Notes under the pieces: model-generated
The model's input: the letters and a program-made list of their open reading frames with translations, nothing else
Told to the model about the DNA's origin: nothing
Database searches by the model: none
Part shown: positions 34,901 to 42,872 of the stretch, one piece after another
Numbering within the stretch: the first letter of the stretch is position 1
Layout: every line of letters begins with the position of its first letter
Translations under genes and position numbers: made by a program
DNA from: Peredibacter sp045999315
GTDB lineage: Bacteria; Bdellovibrionota; Bacteriovoracia; Bacteriovoracales; Bacteriovoracaceae
Direction: 5' to 3'
Length of the DNA: 64,000 nucleotides
Assembly (NCBI RefSeq): GCF_045999315.1
Contig: NZ_CP174607.1
Span: 3,534,001-3,598,000 of the forward strand

Positions 34901-36273
34901 ATAGACCTAAAACTGGCTATGATCACCCAGCTCCATTTGGGTTTAATTACTCACATTATACTTTAAGTAGTGGAACCGTTGCTTGTTCTGTTTGTACATT
35001 CTTCCCTGGTGATGGGGCGGGACTCTATGCAAGAATCAGATTTTCTGCAGCTATCCCTGATACTGAAGAGATCAATATCAATGGAGTAATACTAACAGCA
35101 TCCAGCGTGACTACTGGTCCTCAACAAATTTGTAATGCTGGTGTATGCCCTAACGCAAACTCTACAGCACTTAACATTGCAAACAAAATTAATGCATCAA
35201 CTCTACCTGGACTTCAAGGTATTACAGCAATAAACTCTGGTGATGATCTATTGCTGTTCAGTCAATATCATAATGATTTTGTAGACTCTCAATATCCAGC
35301 TTTAACTAATGGTCTAGGGAAAATCTTTGTCGCCGGCGGAAGATGGTATTTACCATTTATTGATACGACAGAAGATAATAATATTACAGTTATTTCAGGC
35401 CAATCAGATGTTCATTTAAATTCTGCAGCACCAGATGCAATAACATTAGGAGAGATGGGCAAAACAGCTCTTTTCGATGCTCAGCTAAATGCTAGCGGTG
35501 AACTTGTTTTTGCTCGGATTTCTGCTGATTTGTCTGATTCGGGAACTCTCGCATTGTTCAGATATGATAATATTGGACAGCCTGATCTAAAAATCTTTGA
35601 TGCTGCCATCTCGGCTTCGCCGACAGACCAAAATGCAATGTTCATTTTCGGTACTTATATGTTTGAAAGTGTGAAATTAGCAGCAAGCACCACAGGAAAC
35701 CCTTACTATTATGTTATTGCAAAAGAAAGAGCATTAGATGGTGGTGAATATCATATTGGTAGATACCATCCAGAATTTGATACAGCTGCTACTCCATCTG
35801 AGAACTTCCTCTCTACTAGAATTTCGACAACGGATTCTACAGATGACGTCATTACAGATGCAAAGTTAAAATCTCCTGAAATAATTGCTGTTCCTGGATT
35901 TTCTGAAGCCCGAATTTTCTTCCACTCTGTCGGTCTAGGAGCGACTCCATTCCCTCGTGTTGCTCAGTGGAGAGCTGATGATACAGTTCGATGTGGAACA
36001 TGTGATTCTTTAAATGGAACTTCAGGAGTATTAGCATCATCTAAAATTGGTATTTCACAGGTGGCAACCAACATTACGCTTGGAACGGCTGGTGCTACTG
36101 CTGGAGAAAATATTAGAGATCTGGTTTTTACATTGTTTAGCTCAGATATTGATCCAACAGCTACTTTTACTTCAAGAGCTCAATTAGGTATTATTAACAT
36201 TGAGCCAGAAGTGATCCAGTCAACTACTATCGACGGAACCGGCATGTGGCGCCCTCCTTTCGTATTAGATTAG
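31936..36273 (+). CDS. giant (1445-residue) multi-domain lipoprotein
   Basis: The signal peptide ends in the lipobox LFSAC with C20 predicted to be lipidated. The mature protein looks like a string of Ig-like beta domains over roughly residues 45-800 (repeated patterns such as 'YTIEWERVFNG', 'ISWTVTKNG', 'FLWDVRLKYNG', 'IQYQWYSKIGAGAWTAI'). A different C-terminal half (about 860-1445) may be propeller-like. About twenty cysteines are present, often as CxxC-type pairs (VACSVCTFF, CGTCDSL). It probably lies on the outer membrane or surface as an adhesin or structural protein. The coding DNA is poorer in GGCC and more AT-rich than its neighbours. The barrel gene follows after 34 bp. Confidence 0.8.
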   Translation: MVGLKTFWILISALFLFSACVPSTKQTECGTNEAFNSSLRACVPVVQGPDAFILINSYTPLYTTTAFKFDVDPIEFKITVSNPYGQAYTIEWERVFNGLPVAIGTNSPTYLQYPSLLSSQVGTHIITAKIKNSSGTIVDTHSFQLKIDDEPKPTINTTTLNPSSYVIDVYPTDAPQSFNFTVRNNNADTAILNVSRISWTVTKNGAAYYSETDAFTNFTPSGTNNAYLGTSPVPYFDPAVHGVGNYVIRAVVENTFPGEVVDSFQWNVNVRQPDLANVTTIAQPAPGVTITAHDGVSYNAYPTYSWIHTGTTKPNFCVTIDDRDGTYSGDGKSIQVRFYLNSLGGDICTKKTLDTPGSQTICLIDANNCDPDGANVPFDTTILKFANASSTAPQVHKVTARLFDEATTLEFQRSDVVPSNGSYPIEWVVNNQPVNVAPALSFGATQPTGCTSAGAFTRTGCQVSQGTNFTVSFVVKDDFYSGIANAAEFLWDVRLKYNGTDVSSPPTNTTCTKAFGTAVTVPAASGPATAVTGGGQQWTCTLAVPHFISTGPLNPSVGSYSVVASMQDSGSPVGGAGLISQSLTWNLVVTETNPSGISVSPQSTLLADSHVAKGVAILDPADVNSYATELDTVTFRLNVTDNELDDFKYRISLCTLNTPSTCTSSTPITSPSYVDFLRSVQVTPATNPVLVPALLYTLPEDLLLQVSPQLDVNLTTSAKVYFKVDVIDTPSVPLTAKVTDTEIFGIYVRNYNPAPVVNTATASPAVGSTSVVYSGYQFTIDPGIVTDASGPTTEKNIQYQWYSKIGAGAWTAIAGATSEILKYTPGNITSNIDIKLCVGDRPAANPISPAGNCSGSWTVTPKKYLETLSATGIGGQVVNELATWYDDTNVAPNTRVIYSAYTDDANYVYVEKTIKNAAGNINISTQTIRFYGLNDPTFSKTAAISNISISGSTDSVYVAYLASHTNAPSTMYPRVRRIDKKYIDSGFGDRPKTGYDHPAPFGFNYSHYTLSSGTVACSVCTFFPGDGAGLYARIRFSAAIPDTEEININGVILTASSVTTGPQQICNAGVCPNANSTALNIANKINASTLPGLQGITAINSGDDLLLFSQYHNDFVDSQYPALTNGLGKIFVAGGRWYLPFIDTTEDNNITVISGQSDVHLNSAAPDAITLGEMGKTALFDAQLNASGELVFARISADLSDSGTLALFRYDNIGQPDLKIFDAAISASPTDQNAMFIFGTYMFESVKLAASTTGNPYYYVIAKERALDGGEYHIGRYHPEFDTAATPSENFLSTRISTTDSTDDVITDAKLKSPEIIAVPGFSEARIFFHSVGLGATPFPRVAQWRADDTVRCGTCDSLNGTSGVLASSKIGISQVATNITLGTAGATAGENIRDLVFTLFSSDIDPTATFTSRAQLGIINIEPEVIQSTTIDGTGMWRPPFVLD

Positions 36274-36307
36274 TAGGAAATTTTAATAAGTTTGGTATGA
36301 TGAAGTT

Positions 36308-37201
36308 ATGCAACTTCGTCATACCATTTTTCTTTGTCTTCTCTTTTTGAGCGTCTCGGCCCACGCCTTTGAGCTCATCATGATTCAAGCTGTCTCCGAC
36401 ACAAAGAAAACGTTCATTACCCGCAATGGTAAACGCCAGGGTCTTCAACCAGGTATGACTGGTACTTTCACCGCCGAGGACGTTTCTGTGCTCGCCAAAG
36501 CCATTAATGTCAGTGGTAACTTCACGCAGTGGCAAATCGTAAACTCTGAGGCCCTTCTTCCTTTCGAGAAAGGCACCATCGTGACGTACTACCCTGCTAC
36601 TGAATATATCTGGGCCCTGTCGCCAGAATCTGAAAGAAAAAAATACATCAAGACTATGATTCCGGTGGCCCGCCGTTCATGGGTCTTCAAAGGTGGTCTT
36701 ACTCGCGGACTTTCGGAATCTGTTTCAGATGCTCCGGCCAATACCTCTAAGCGCGGTGGTTTCACAGGCGAGATTTATTTTGAAAAAGACATCCCAAATG
36801 GTGGAGGCCTCGCTTTCGACATTGGTGTTCGTTATGAGCGCGAAGTGATTAACTACTCAGGCGCTTCTCTGGTTACTACAAGGAATCTTCTCATTGGAGA
36901 TGTCCTCTACTACTTCGATTCTTTCCGCGACTTCTTATCTGGAGGGAAATTCTTTTTAGGTGCTGGTCTTGGTTACGGAATGTCGAATACATCGACTGTA
37001 GGTCTTGAACAATCTGGGCCTGTTTCTCTTCTACCAACAGTTAAGGCCGGAGTGACACTTCCTTTCAATGAAACTTGGGAGTTCTTAACTGACGCTGCTT
37101 TTGAGAGTTTAAACACTCGAGAGGAACAGGAAGATGGAAGAGTCCAAACCACAACTCAAACGAACTTCAAGTTTGGGTTTGGTTTAAGAAGATTTTTCTA
37201 G
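36308..37201 (+). CDS. outer-membrane beta-barrel protein
   Basis: 297 residues. Signal peptide MQLRHTIFLCLLFLSVSAHA. Residues about 20-105 form a small soluble domain (GKRQGLQPGMTGTFTAEDVSVLAKAINVSG). From about 125 onward it alternates beta-strands (GGLAFDIGVRYERE, FFLGAGLGYGMS, TNFKFGFGLRRFF) and ends in the C-terminal Phe favoured by the BAM complex. It is probably cotranscribed with the giant lipoprotein, and the two may work together at the surface. Confidence 0.75.
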   Translation: MQLRHTIFLCLLFLSVSAHAFELIMIQAVSDTKKTFITRNGKRQGLQPGMTGTFTAEDVSVLAKAINVSGNFTQWQIVNSEALLPFEKGTIVTYYPATEYIWALSPESERKKYIKTMIPVARRSWVFKGGLTRGLSESVSDAPANTSKRGGFTGEIYFEKDIPNGGGLAFDIGVRYEREVINYSGASLVTTRNLLIGDVLYYFDSFRDFLSGGKFFLGAGLGYGMSNTSTVGLEQSGPVSLLPTVKAGVTLPFNETWEFLTDAAFESLNTREEQEDGRVQTTTQTNFKFGFGLRRFF

Positions 37202-37250
37202 TGTAACTCACCGTCTTCATTCAAATAGCAGGAATATATCTTAATTATGT

Positions 37251-37272
37251 TGTGTTAACGAGACTCAACACA
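37251..37272. repeat. inverted repeat in the leader of the RRM gene
   Basis: TGTGTT, 10 bp, AACACA is a perfect 6-bp inverted repeat about 130 bp upstream of the RRM start. It sits in a gene-free AT-rich stretch (37202-37403) that may hold the promoter and a long 5' leader. It could be an operator or a leader hairpin. Confidence 0.35.
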
Positions 37273-37403
37273 TAGAGTGGCACTTGTTACTGTTTGTTTC
37301 TTACTGTTAAGACCTCAACTTCTCATCATTAAAATTCAATCAATACATTTAAACTATTTTCCACCACTACTTATTGTGGGGAAATTTCTATGGAGTTCAT
37401 TTT

Positions 37404-37682
37404 ATGAATACAAAAATCTACGTTGGAAACCTAAGCTTCAATATCACTAACGATACTCTTGCTGATAAATTCGCTGCCTTCGGAACTGTGACATCTGCAA
37501 AAGTGATTGTTGACCGTGATACGAATCGCAGTAAAGGTTTCGGCTTTGTTGAAATGTCGACAAATGCAGAAGCTCAAGAGGCCATCTCTTCTCTACATGG
37601 CTCAGAATTTGGCGGACGCCAGATGACAGTTAATGAAGCGAAGCCGATGGAACCACGCTCGAATAACAAGCGTCGTTACTAA
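37404..37682 (+). CDS. RRM-type RNA-binding protein
   Basis: 92 residues from the ATG at 37404, chosen for GGAG 8 bp upstream and because the RRM begins at once (NTKIYVGNLSF). A single RRM: RNP2 is IYVGNL, RNP1 is KGFGFVEM, with a basic tail ending NNKRRY. Bacterial glycine-poor RRM proteins of this size bind single-stranded RNA and are often cold-induced, with long leaders. A strong terminator follows, so it is monocistronic. Confidence 0.92.
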   Translation: MNTKIYVGNLSFNITNDTLADKFAAFGTVTSAKVIVDRDTNRSKGFGFVEMSTNAEAQEAISSLHGSEFGGRQMTVNEAKPMEPRSNNKRRY

Positions 37683-37688
37683 GCAAAA

Positions 37689-37712
37689 AAAAGGACCCTT
37701 TCGGGTCCTTTT
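37689..37712. terminator. bidirectional intrinsic terminator
   Basis: AAAAGGACCC, loop TTTC and GGGTCCTTTT form a 10-bp stem with A and T tracts on both sides. It can end both the RRM gene and the convergent oxygenase gene. Confidence 0.9.
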
Positions 37713-37723
37713 CTATTTCAATC

Positions 37724-38680
37724 TTATTTATTCTTATTAAGACCAATCTCTTGAATTCTGTGCATTAGCCAGTCATGAGCGTTGATCGGCTCAAACTTCT
37801 CACCTGTACCACGACAAGATGGAATACAAGAAAGCATTGTATCTGGATTTGGATGCGTGAAGAACGGCATTGAGTAACGGTTCGACGTAGCATCGTCAGG
37901 GTTAACCACTCGGTGAGTAGTTGCAGGGATAACTTCGTTCGTAATACGAGAAAGCATATCACCTGAATCAATCACAAGTTGTTTATCGTTACACATAACT
38001 GGTAGCCACTTACCATCGCGATCAAGAAGTTCAAGACCAGCAGATGTAGCACCAACCATACAAGTAATAAGGTTAATGTCCTCGTGAGCAGCAGCGCGAA
38101 CAGCGTTCTTAGGAGCGGCCGGGCCTAGAGGTGGGTAGTGGATCGCGCGGATGATTGAGTTACCGTCAGAAAGCATATCGCGGAAATAGTTCTGAGGAAC
38201 ATCAAGGGCCATTCCTAGAGAATCAAGAACCAGCGTAGAAGTTAAGTCCATACCGTCGTAAAGCTTAAGCATCACGTCTTTGAACTCAGTAACTTCAGAA
38301 GGCCATAGGTTATCTGGAAGATATTTTTTAAAACGAGCTGGATCTTTGATCACTTCACGACCAACGTGCCAGAATTCTTTTAGATCTGGGTACTGAGAGT
38401 TCTTGGCGTGCTCAACACCAAAAGCAGTGTAACCGCGCTGACCGCCGCCCTCTTTGCAGATATATTTTCTCTTCGTTTCTTCTGGAAGGTGGAAGAACTC
38501 ATGAACAAGATCATAAGCCTTGCTTGTAAGTGAATAATCAACCGGGTGATCTACGAGAATGATGAAACCGTAGTCTTTAAGACCTCTGAATAGCTCGTTC
38601 GTGAACTTCACTTTATCGTTTGTCGTTCCGTTAACGAAACTCATTAAACTAAGCTCTGGTACCTTACGAATGGCGTCCAT
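37724..38680 (-). CDS. 2-oxoglutarate/Fe(II) oxygenase, isopenicillin-N-synthase-like
   Basis: 318 residues. An N-terminal DIOX_N region (about 8-120, with DYGFIILVDHP and the substrate-side YTAFGVE) precedes the double-stranded beta-helix. Metal ligands are H199-x-D201 (AAHEDINLIT) and H256 (TTHRVVNP). R268-x-S270 (NRYSMPFF) is the 2-oxoglutarate/substrate carboxylate pair. No neighbouring peptide-synthetase gene, so antibiotic synthesis is unlikely. Related enzymes hydroxylate small molecules or hormones; the substrate is unknown. Confidence 0.9.
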   Translation of the reverse strand: MDAIRKVPELSLMSFVNGTTNDKVKFTNELFRGLKDYGFIILVDHPVDYSLTSKAYDLVHEFFHLPEETKRKYICKEGGGQRGYTAFGVEHAKNSQYPDLKEFWHVGREVIKDPARFKKYLPDNLWPSEVTEFKDVMLKLYDGMDLTSTLVLDSLGMALDVPQNYFRDMLSDGNSIIRAIHYPPLGPAAPKNAVRAAAHEDINLITCMVGATSAGLELLDRDGKWLPVMCNDKQLVIDSGDMLSRITNEVIPATTHRVVNPDDATSNRYSMPFFTHPNPDTMLSCIPSCRGTGEKFEPINAHDWLMHRIQEIGLNKNK

Positions 38681-38823
38681 GACGTCCCCCTTGTATTCTT
38701 AATTACTATCTAAATAATCCTGAATGGCGGGGGTTGTCTAAGCAAAAAATTAGATCGTTCCTAGCGAGAAAATACCGTAGAAAATTTACAGGAAAGCATT
38801 AGTAATTCTTATAGGTTTTGGGA

Positions 38824-39525
38824 CTAAATCCCAAGCGCCAGACCTGTTTTATTCCCCTGGACTTGGCTTGGGCGAGCGTTAACTAACCCTTCCAGAAATG
38901 ACAAGGCAGCGCGAGCGTCTACTGGTGCTTGGTATTTACCAGAAACCTCAAGAAGACAAACATCACGGAATTTCCAAACCTCTATTGAAGGCTTCTTCGT
39001 TAAAGGACTTTTTTGCGCTTGGGCGGGAGTCATTTTAAGCTTCCAGCTAGTTGAGGCCACATCAACCCGACGAAGATTATTAAGATCAGGAAGCTGAACT
39101 CTTACCATGCGAGCAAGATCAGCGTGCTCGGGCAGTAATTCACTTCCAGGAGCTTTAAATGAGCATGAATAAGAATAACTAGGCCCATAGTTCACATCTT
39201 CTTCACACTTAAACTCTCCCCGAGGAGAAGCTGAGAGCGCTCGATAGATGGTTTCATCAACGGAGAAATTGCCTTTCGAACGGTATTTAAGAGTTAATTC
39301 ATCAGAGGTCTCGGAACGGATATAACGAAGAATAATTCCACGCTCATCAAGCTCTTTCCTTCCCTTTTCAAAGAATGAAATCATCTCTCGTTCTTCTTTT
39401 TCGCGAGGAATACTTTCAAGAACATTACATGGGTAGAGAATTTTGGCCTCACCCTGAGATATGAACGAAACCTGTGAAAATACAGGAGCTGACAGGAACA
39501 GAGTTAAGAACAGGAAATGTTTCAT
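38824..39525 (-). CDS. exported protein of unknown function
   Basis: 233 residues from the ATG at 39525; a TTG two codons upstream is unlikely. Signal peptide MKHFLFLTLFLSAPVFS-QVSF. Four cysteines (YPCNV, FKCEED, YSCSF and DVCLLE) suggest two disulfides. The C-terminal half is beta-rich (IEVWKFRDVCLLEVSGKYQ). No known domain. Monocistronic, upstream of no obvious partner. Likely periplasmic. Confidence 0.72.
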   Translation of the reverse strand: MKHFLFLTLFLSAPVFSQVSFISQGEAKILYPCNVLESIPREKEEREMISFFEKGRKELDERGIILRYIRSETSDELTLKYRSKGNFSVDETIYRALSASPRGEFKCEEDVNYGPSYSYSCSFKAPGSELLPEHADLARMVRVQLPDLNNLRRVDVASTSWKLKMTPAQAQKSPLTKKPSIEVWKFRDVCLLEVSGKYQAPVDARAALSFLEGLVNARPSQVQGNKTGLALGI

Positions 39526-39610
39526 AACCAAGACGTTATCAAAAAGAATGCAGGAAATGAAAGTTATGGTTTGGTTAGGGGAAAAAATACAACCGTAGGG
39601 AGATAACCCC

Positions 39611-40282
39611 TCAGAACATCATAGTTCCAAGACGGATCCAGCTCGATTTTTCTTCGAGTGCGATTTGATAGTCCTGGCTCATTCCCATGCTGGTTTCAAG
39701 CTTGATATTGAATTCGCTCTGAAGTTTTTCTTTCTCTACCTGAAGTTCTTGAAAGCAACGACGAGCTTCTGCCTCAAAGTTCTCGGTACGAAGAGTTCCC
39801 ATGGTCATGAGCCCGCGAAGTTTAAGTTTCTCAGATTTAAGAATGAATTCAGCGGCCTCAACCAGTTCGGTATAAGTCTCAAAACCAGATTTCTCTTCTT
39901 CTTTCGAAGTATTGAATTGAAGAAAAATATCAATCGGATGACGGAGCTTGTCCTGACCCTTAACCAGACGATCCACTAAATGAAGGTCATGAACCGAATG
40001 AATGGCCCGGAGATTAGAGATCTTAAACAGTGTATTCACTTTATTGGTCTGAAGATGACCGATCATATGCCAACGGATATCAGGACACGTCTTGGCCAGA
40101 TCACGGGCCTTGTCCTCTAGCTCCTGAACACGGTTCTCACCGAAGTCACGATGACCGAGATCATAGTACGCTTGAATTTCTTCCAGAGTTCTTGTCTTAG
40201 AAACAATTAACAGATTGGTATGAGCAGAAAGCTTCGAGTTGATGGATTTAAGCTTTTCAGCGTAGAGCGCCTTATTGATCAA
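39611..40282 (-). CDS. yggS: PLP homeostasis protein, YggS/PROSC family
   Basis: 223 residues, single TIM-barrel-like domain. K29 in LLIVSKTR binds PLP. Family segments are FGENRVQE, WHMIGHLQTNK, LRGLMTMG and TSMGMSQDYQIAL...WIRLGTMMF. It buffers free pyridoxal 5'-phosphate. It is the last gene of a glpX-SRPBCC-ORF110-yggS operon and starts 2 bp after the previous stop. Confidence 0.95.
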   Translation of the reverse strand: MINKALYAEKLKSINSKLSAHTNLLIVSKTRTLEEIQAYYDLGHRDFGENRVQELEDKARDLAKTCPDIRWHMIGHLQTNKVNTLFKISNLRAIHSVHDLHLVDRLVKGQDKLRHPIDIFLQFNTSKEEEKSGFETYTELVEAAEFILKSEKLKLRGLMTMGTLRTENFEAEARRCFQELQVEKEKLQSEFNIKLETSMGMSQDYQIALEEKSSWIRLGTMMF

Positions 40283-40284
40283 GC

Positions 40285-40617
40285 CTATTCCTCTTCGCCC
40301 TTTCCTTTCTTTTTCTTCTTTAAGGAAATGGTCGCTTTCACTTCGAAGTCATACTTCTCGGCGATCTTATCAAACTCTTTTGAGATATCAATTTTATCCA
40401 GATAAGACTTCAATTCATTTTTAACAGATGAAACGAACTCAGACTTAGTGTTCTTTGCGTTCTCCACTAATCCGCCCACGATGTCTTTCGGAAGTGGCAC
40501 GTCTTTTAAAAGAGCGCGCACACTTTCCTCAGTCATAAAGGCAGCGGTTACACCGGTGCTCACCACTTTTTTGAGGATGTCCCCGACTTTACCGTCTTTG
40601 TCCTTTTTCTCTTCCAT
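40285..40617 (-). CDS. small helical protein of unknown function
   Basis: 110 residues: a charged N-terminus, amphipathic helices (GDILKKVVSTGVTAAFMTEESVRALLKDV, then NAKNTKSEFVSSVKNELKSYLDKI) and a Lys/Glu tail (SLKKKKKGKGEEE). No signal peptide. The phasin-like helical pattern is only a resemblance. It sits directly between the SRPBCC gene (stop and start abut, TAAATG) and yggS. Confidence 0.7.
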   Translation of the reverse strand: MEEKKDKDGKVGDILKKVVSTGVTAAFMTEESVRALLKDVPLPKDIVGGLVENAKNTKSEFVSSVKNELKSYLDKIDISKEFDKIAEKYDFEVKATISLKKKKKGKGEEE

Positions 40618-41046
40618 TTATAAGCTCGCTGCTCGTTTAGCAAAGGCCTTCATATTGAGTGGAAGGTTGGTATTCACAAGAGTCTTCTCGATCATACCAA
40701 GACCTGGCATAAAGCCTTTAAGTTCAACTTCAAGTGAATAAGTCACTTCAGTTTTTCCACCAAGATCTTTCAGGGTCCATTTGCCGTTATTGATTTTCAT
40801 CATATCGCCAGAAACCAGTGACCAGCTCACTTCAGTGTGGGGCTTGTTCGCAAGTTTAATCGTGTATGAGATTTCTTTAATAAGACTCAGGTTAAATGTA
40901 ACCGTTGCACCTTCGGCTGATTCACTTTTAACTTCTACTGATTTCATTCCATCTACGAATTGTGGATAGTTCTTATAATCAACAATCGCTTGGTAAAACT
41001 TCTCAGCAGGTACATCAAAAATTTCAGTACGTTCAGCACGGGCCAT
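40618..41046 (-). CDS. SRPBCC/COQ10-like lipid-binding protein
   Basis: 142 residues. The N-terminus AERTEIFDVPAEKFYQAIVDYKNYPQFVDGMKSVEV is typical of the polyketide cyclase/START (COQ10, RatA) group, which bind hydrophobic ligands such as quinones in a beta-grip pocket. The C-terminal helix (MIEKTLVNTNLPLNMKAFAKRA) closes the fold. Cytoplasmic. It follows glpX by 12 bp. Ligand unknown. Confidence 0.82.
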   Translation of the reverse strand: MARAERTEIFDVPAEKFYQAIVDYKNYPQFVDGMKSVEVKSESAEGATVTFNLSLIKEISYTIKLANKPHTEVSWSLVSGDMMKINNGKWTLKDLGGKTEVTYSLEVELKGFMPGLGMIEKTLVNTNLPLNMKAFAKRAASL

Positions 41047-41058
41047 GACTAATTCCTT

Positions 41059-42012
41059 TTAGTATCTTGGTTTCTTATCAAAATGGTGTTCAGCTCTGAT
41101 ATGTCTAATGGTACCAGATTCACTTCTCATCACAAGTGAGTGAGTAAGACAGCCCCATGGCTTGAAAACAACTCCGTCCAGGAAGTTTCCAGTCGTTACC
41201 CCAGTGGCAACGAACATCAAGTTCCCTTTCGCAAGGTCATCAATTTTGAAAACACGGTTGATATCATCAATACCCATCTTCAGAGCACGCTCAACTTCAC
41301 CTGGGTTACGCGGCTTTAAAATCCCTTGGAACTCTCCGTTCAAACACTGAAGGGCCGCAGCTGCGATAACACCTTCCGGAGCTCCACCGATACCGAAAAG
41401 GATATCAATCCCAGAGTTCGGCGTGGCAGTCGCAATTGCAGCAGAAACGTCACCGTCTCCAATGAGATTAATACGAGCACCGGCAGCGCGGATTTCTTCG
41501 ATGAGTTCTTTGTGACGAGGACGATCTAAAACGATCGCAGTCAAATCCGCCACTCGACATTTCTTAGCGTCAGCAAGGCGCTTCAAGTTTTCTGTCGGAG
41601 TCTGACGAATATCCAGCTTACCTTTCCCTTCAGGGCCGCAAGCAATTTTTAACATGTATGTATCTGGAGCATGCAGAAGATTTCCTGCTTCACCGATCGC
41701 CATAACTGAGATTGAGTTATAACCACCGTGAGCACAGATGGTTGTTCCTTCAAGAGGATCAAGCGCGATTTCTAATTTTGCACCTGTTCCAGAACCAACT
41801 TTTTCGCCGATATAAAGCATAGGTGCTTCATCACGCTCACCTTCACCGATAACAACAGTAGCATCACACTCAACTGAATCAAGCATGGCCCGCATAGCAT
41901 CTACCGCGGCCTGGTCAGCAGCTTTTTCGTCCCCACGACCCATCAAACGGGCAGAGGCGATAGCGGCCATCTCGGTCACTCGTACAAATTCCATGGCTAA
42001 GTTACGGTTCAT
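41059..42012 (-). CDS. glpX: class II fructose-1,6-bisphosphatase
   Basis: 317 residues. GlpX hydrolyses fructose 1,6-bisphosphate in gluconeogenesis with Mn2+ or Mg2+. Motifs: N-terminal EFVRVTEMAAIASARLMGRGDEKAADQAAVDAMR, metal site VVIGEGERDEAPMLYIGE, and DPLEGTTICAHGGYNSISV. Length and start are typical. First gene of a four-gene operon; AGGGATGATGAC lies before the ATG. Confidence 0.96.
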   Translation of the reverse strand: MNRNLAMEFVRVTEMAAIASARLMGRGDEKAADQAAVDAMRAMLDSVECDATVVIGEGERDEAPMLYIGEKVGSGTGAKLEIALDPLEGTTICAHGGYNSISVMAIGEAGNLLHAPDTYMLKIACGPEGKGKLDIRQTPTENLKRLADAKKCRVADLTAIVLDRPRHKELIEEIRAAGARINLIGDGDVSAAIATATPNSGIDILFGIGGAPEGVIAAAALQCLNGEFQGILKPRNPGEVERALKMGIDDINRVFKIDDLAKGNLMFVATGVTTGNFLDGVVFKPWGCLTHSLVMRSESGTIRHIRAEHHFDKKPRY

Positions 42013-42077
42013 GTCATCATCCCTGTTAAAGTTTATCGAGTGAAATCATACCTTTTTTCACTGATTCCTTGAAGGGA

Positions 42078-42794
42078 TTAACTCAATTGACGCAGTAGAA
42101 ATGTTTTAGTTTCTGCTGGTAAAAGATCAATGGAGATGAGTCCGACCAGGGTTTTGATCCGTTCTAGCTTAGACACGTCTGCATTTGGGTCGATATTGAA
42201 CACCCACTCATCCTCAGTGATAAGCGGAGTATCGACATTTCTTTTTGACAAAATTCGTCCAGTTTTTAGACCTTGGCCGTCTTCCCATTCCACAAAAGTC
42301 TCTAGGAAAAGGACCTGAAACTTCGAGATTTCACCATCATTGTGCTGCCACACAAAAAGTTCTACGGGTCCATCCGAGCGAAGCCAGTATTTAAGGCGGG
42401 CCGGGATTTCCAGGCCATCCTCTACTTTATGAAGGGGTTTAAGGCGTTTTACCATTTCTTCCATTTGAAGAAAGCTTTGAACGCGATCCAGAACTTCTCT
42501 TTTTTTCAAAAACTCAACGCCAATACGATTTTGTGTGCTCCACTTCACTGTTCCAGCAATATCTAGACTCTTACCAAGCCAATGAATGTGCCCTTTTAGT
42601 GCAGAGTCCGCAGCAAAATCGTGACCGTCCTCTTTCAATGAAAGCTGCATACCAGTGTGAGAAATATCTTTGATCTCATATACACGAGAGGTATCGTCGG
42701 ATTTGAAAGTTAGATAACAGAAAGGGAAACGAGGAAGAATTCTCTTCTCATGCTTCTCAAAATCACTCTTAATTAAATTAAAACGTCGTTCCAT
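42078..42794 (-). CDS. PilZ-domain protein
   Basis: 238 residues from the ATG at 42794; a GTG at 42800 is in frame. Residues about 17-100 form a PilZ domain: an Arg-rich entry (HEKRILPRFPFCYLTF) and DISHTGMQLSLKEDG, which fits the D/NxSxxG half of the c-di-GMP motif. The remaining 140 residues form a second beta-rich domain (KYWLRSDGPVELFVWQHNDGE). It is a cytoplasmic effector, perhaps linking c-di-GMP to surface behaviour. Divergent from pgsA. Confidence 0.82.
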   Translation of the reverse strand: MERRFNLIKSDFEKHEKRILPRFPFCYLTFKSDDTSRVYEIKDISHTGMQLSLKEDGHDFAADSALKGHIHWLGKSLDIAGTVKWSTQNRIGVEFLKKREVLDRVQSFLQMEEMVKRLKPLHKVEDGLEIPARLKYWLRSDGPVELFVWQHNDGEISKFQVLFLETFVEWEDGQGLKTGRILSKRNVDTPLITEDEWVFNIDPNADVSKLERIKTLVGLISIDLLPAETKTFLLRQLS

Positions 42795-42872
42795 GGTCAC
42801 CTCATTATTCTCTTATTGTAGGTGTTCCAGTAATATAAGAAAGCTAGGTAAATTTTGTTAAATTGGAAAGAC

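Noticed and set aside
37724..38680. Beta-lactam biosynthesis gene (isopenicillin N synthase proper)
   Set aside because: The fold and ligands fit the superfamily only; no tripeptide synthetase or related pathway genes are near.
42013..42060. FliA-like promoter for glpX
   Set aside because: CTCGATAA occurs upstream, but the expected -35 block (GAAAAAAG) does not fit the TAA pattern.
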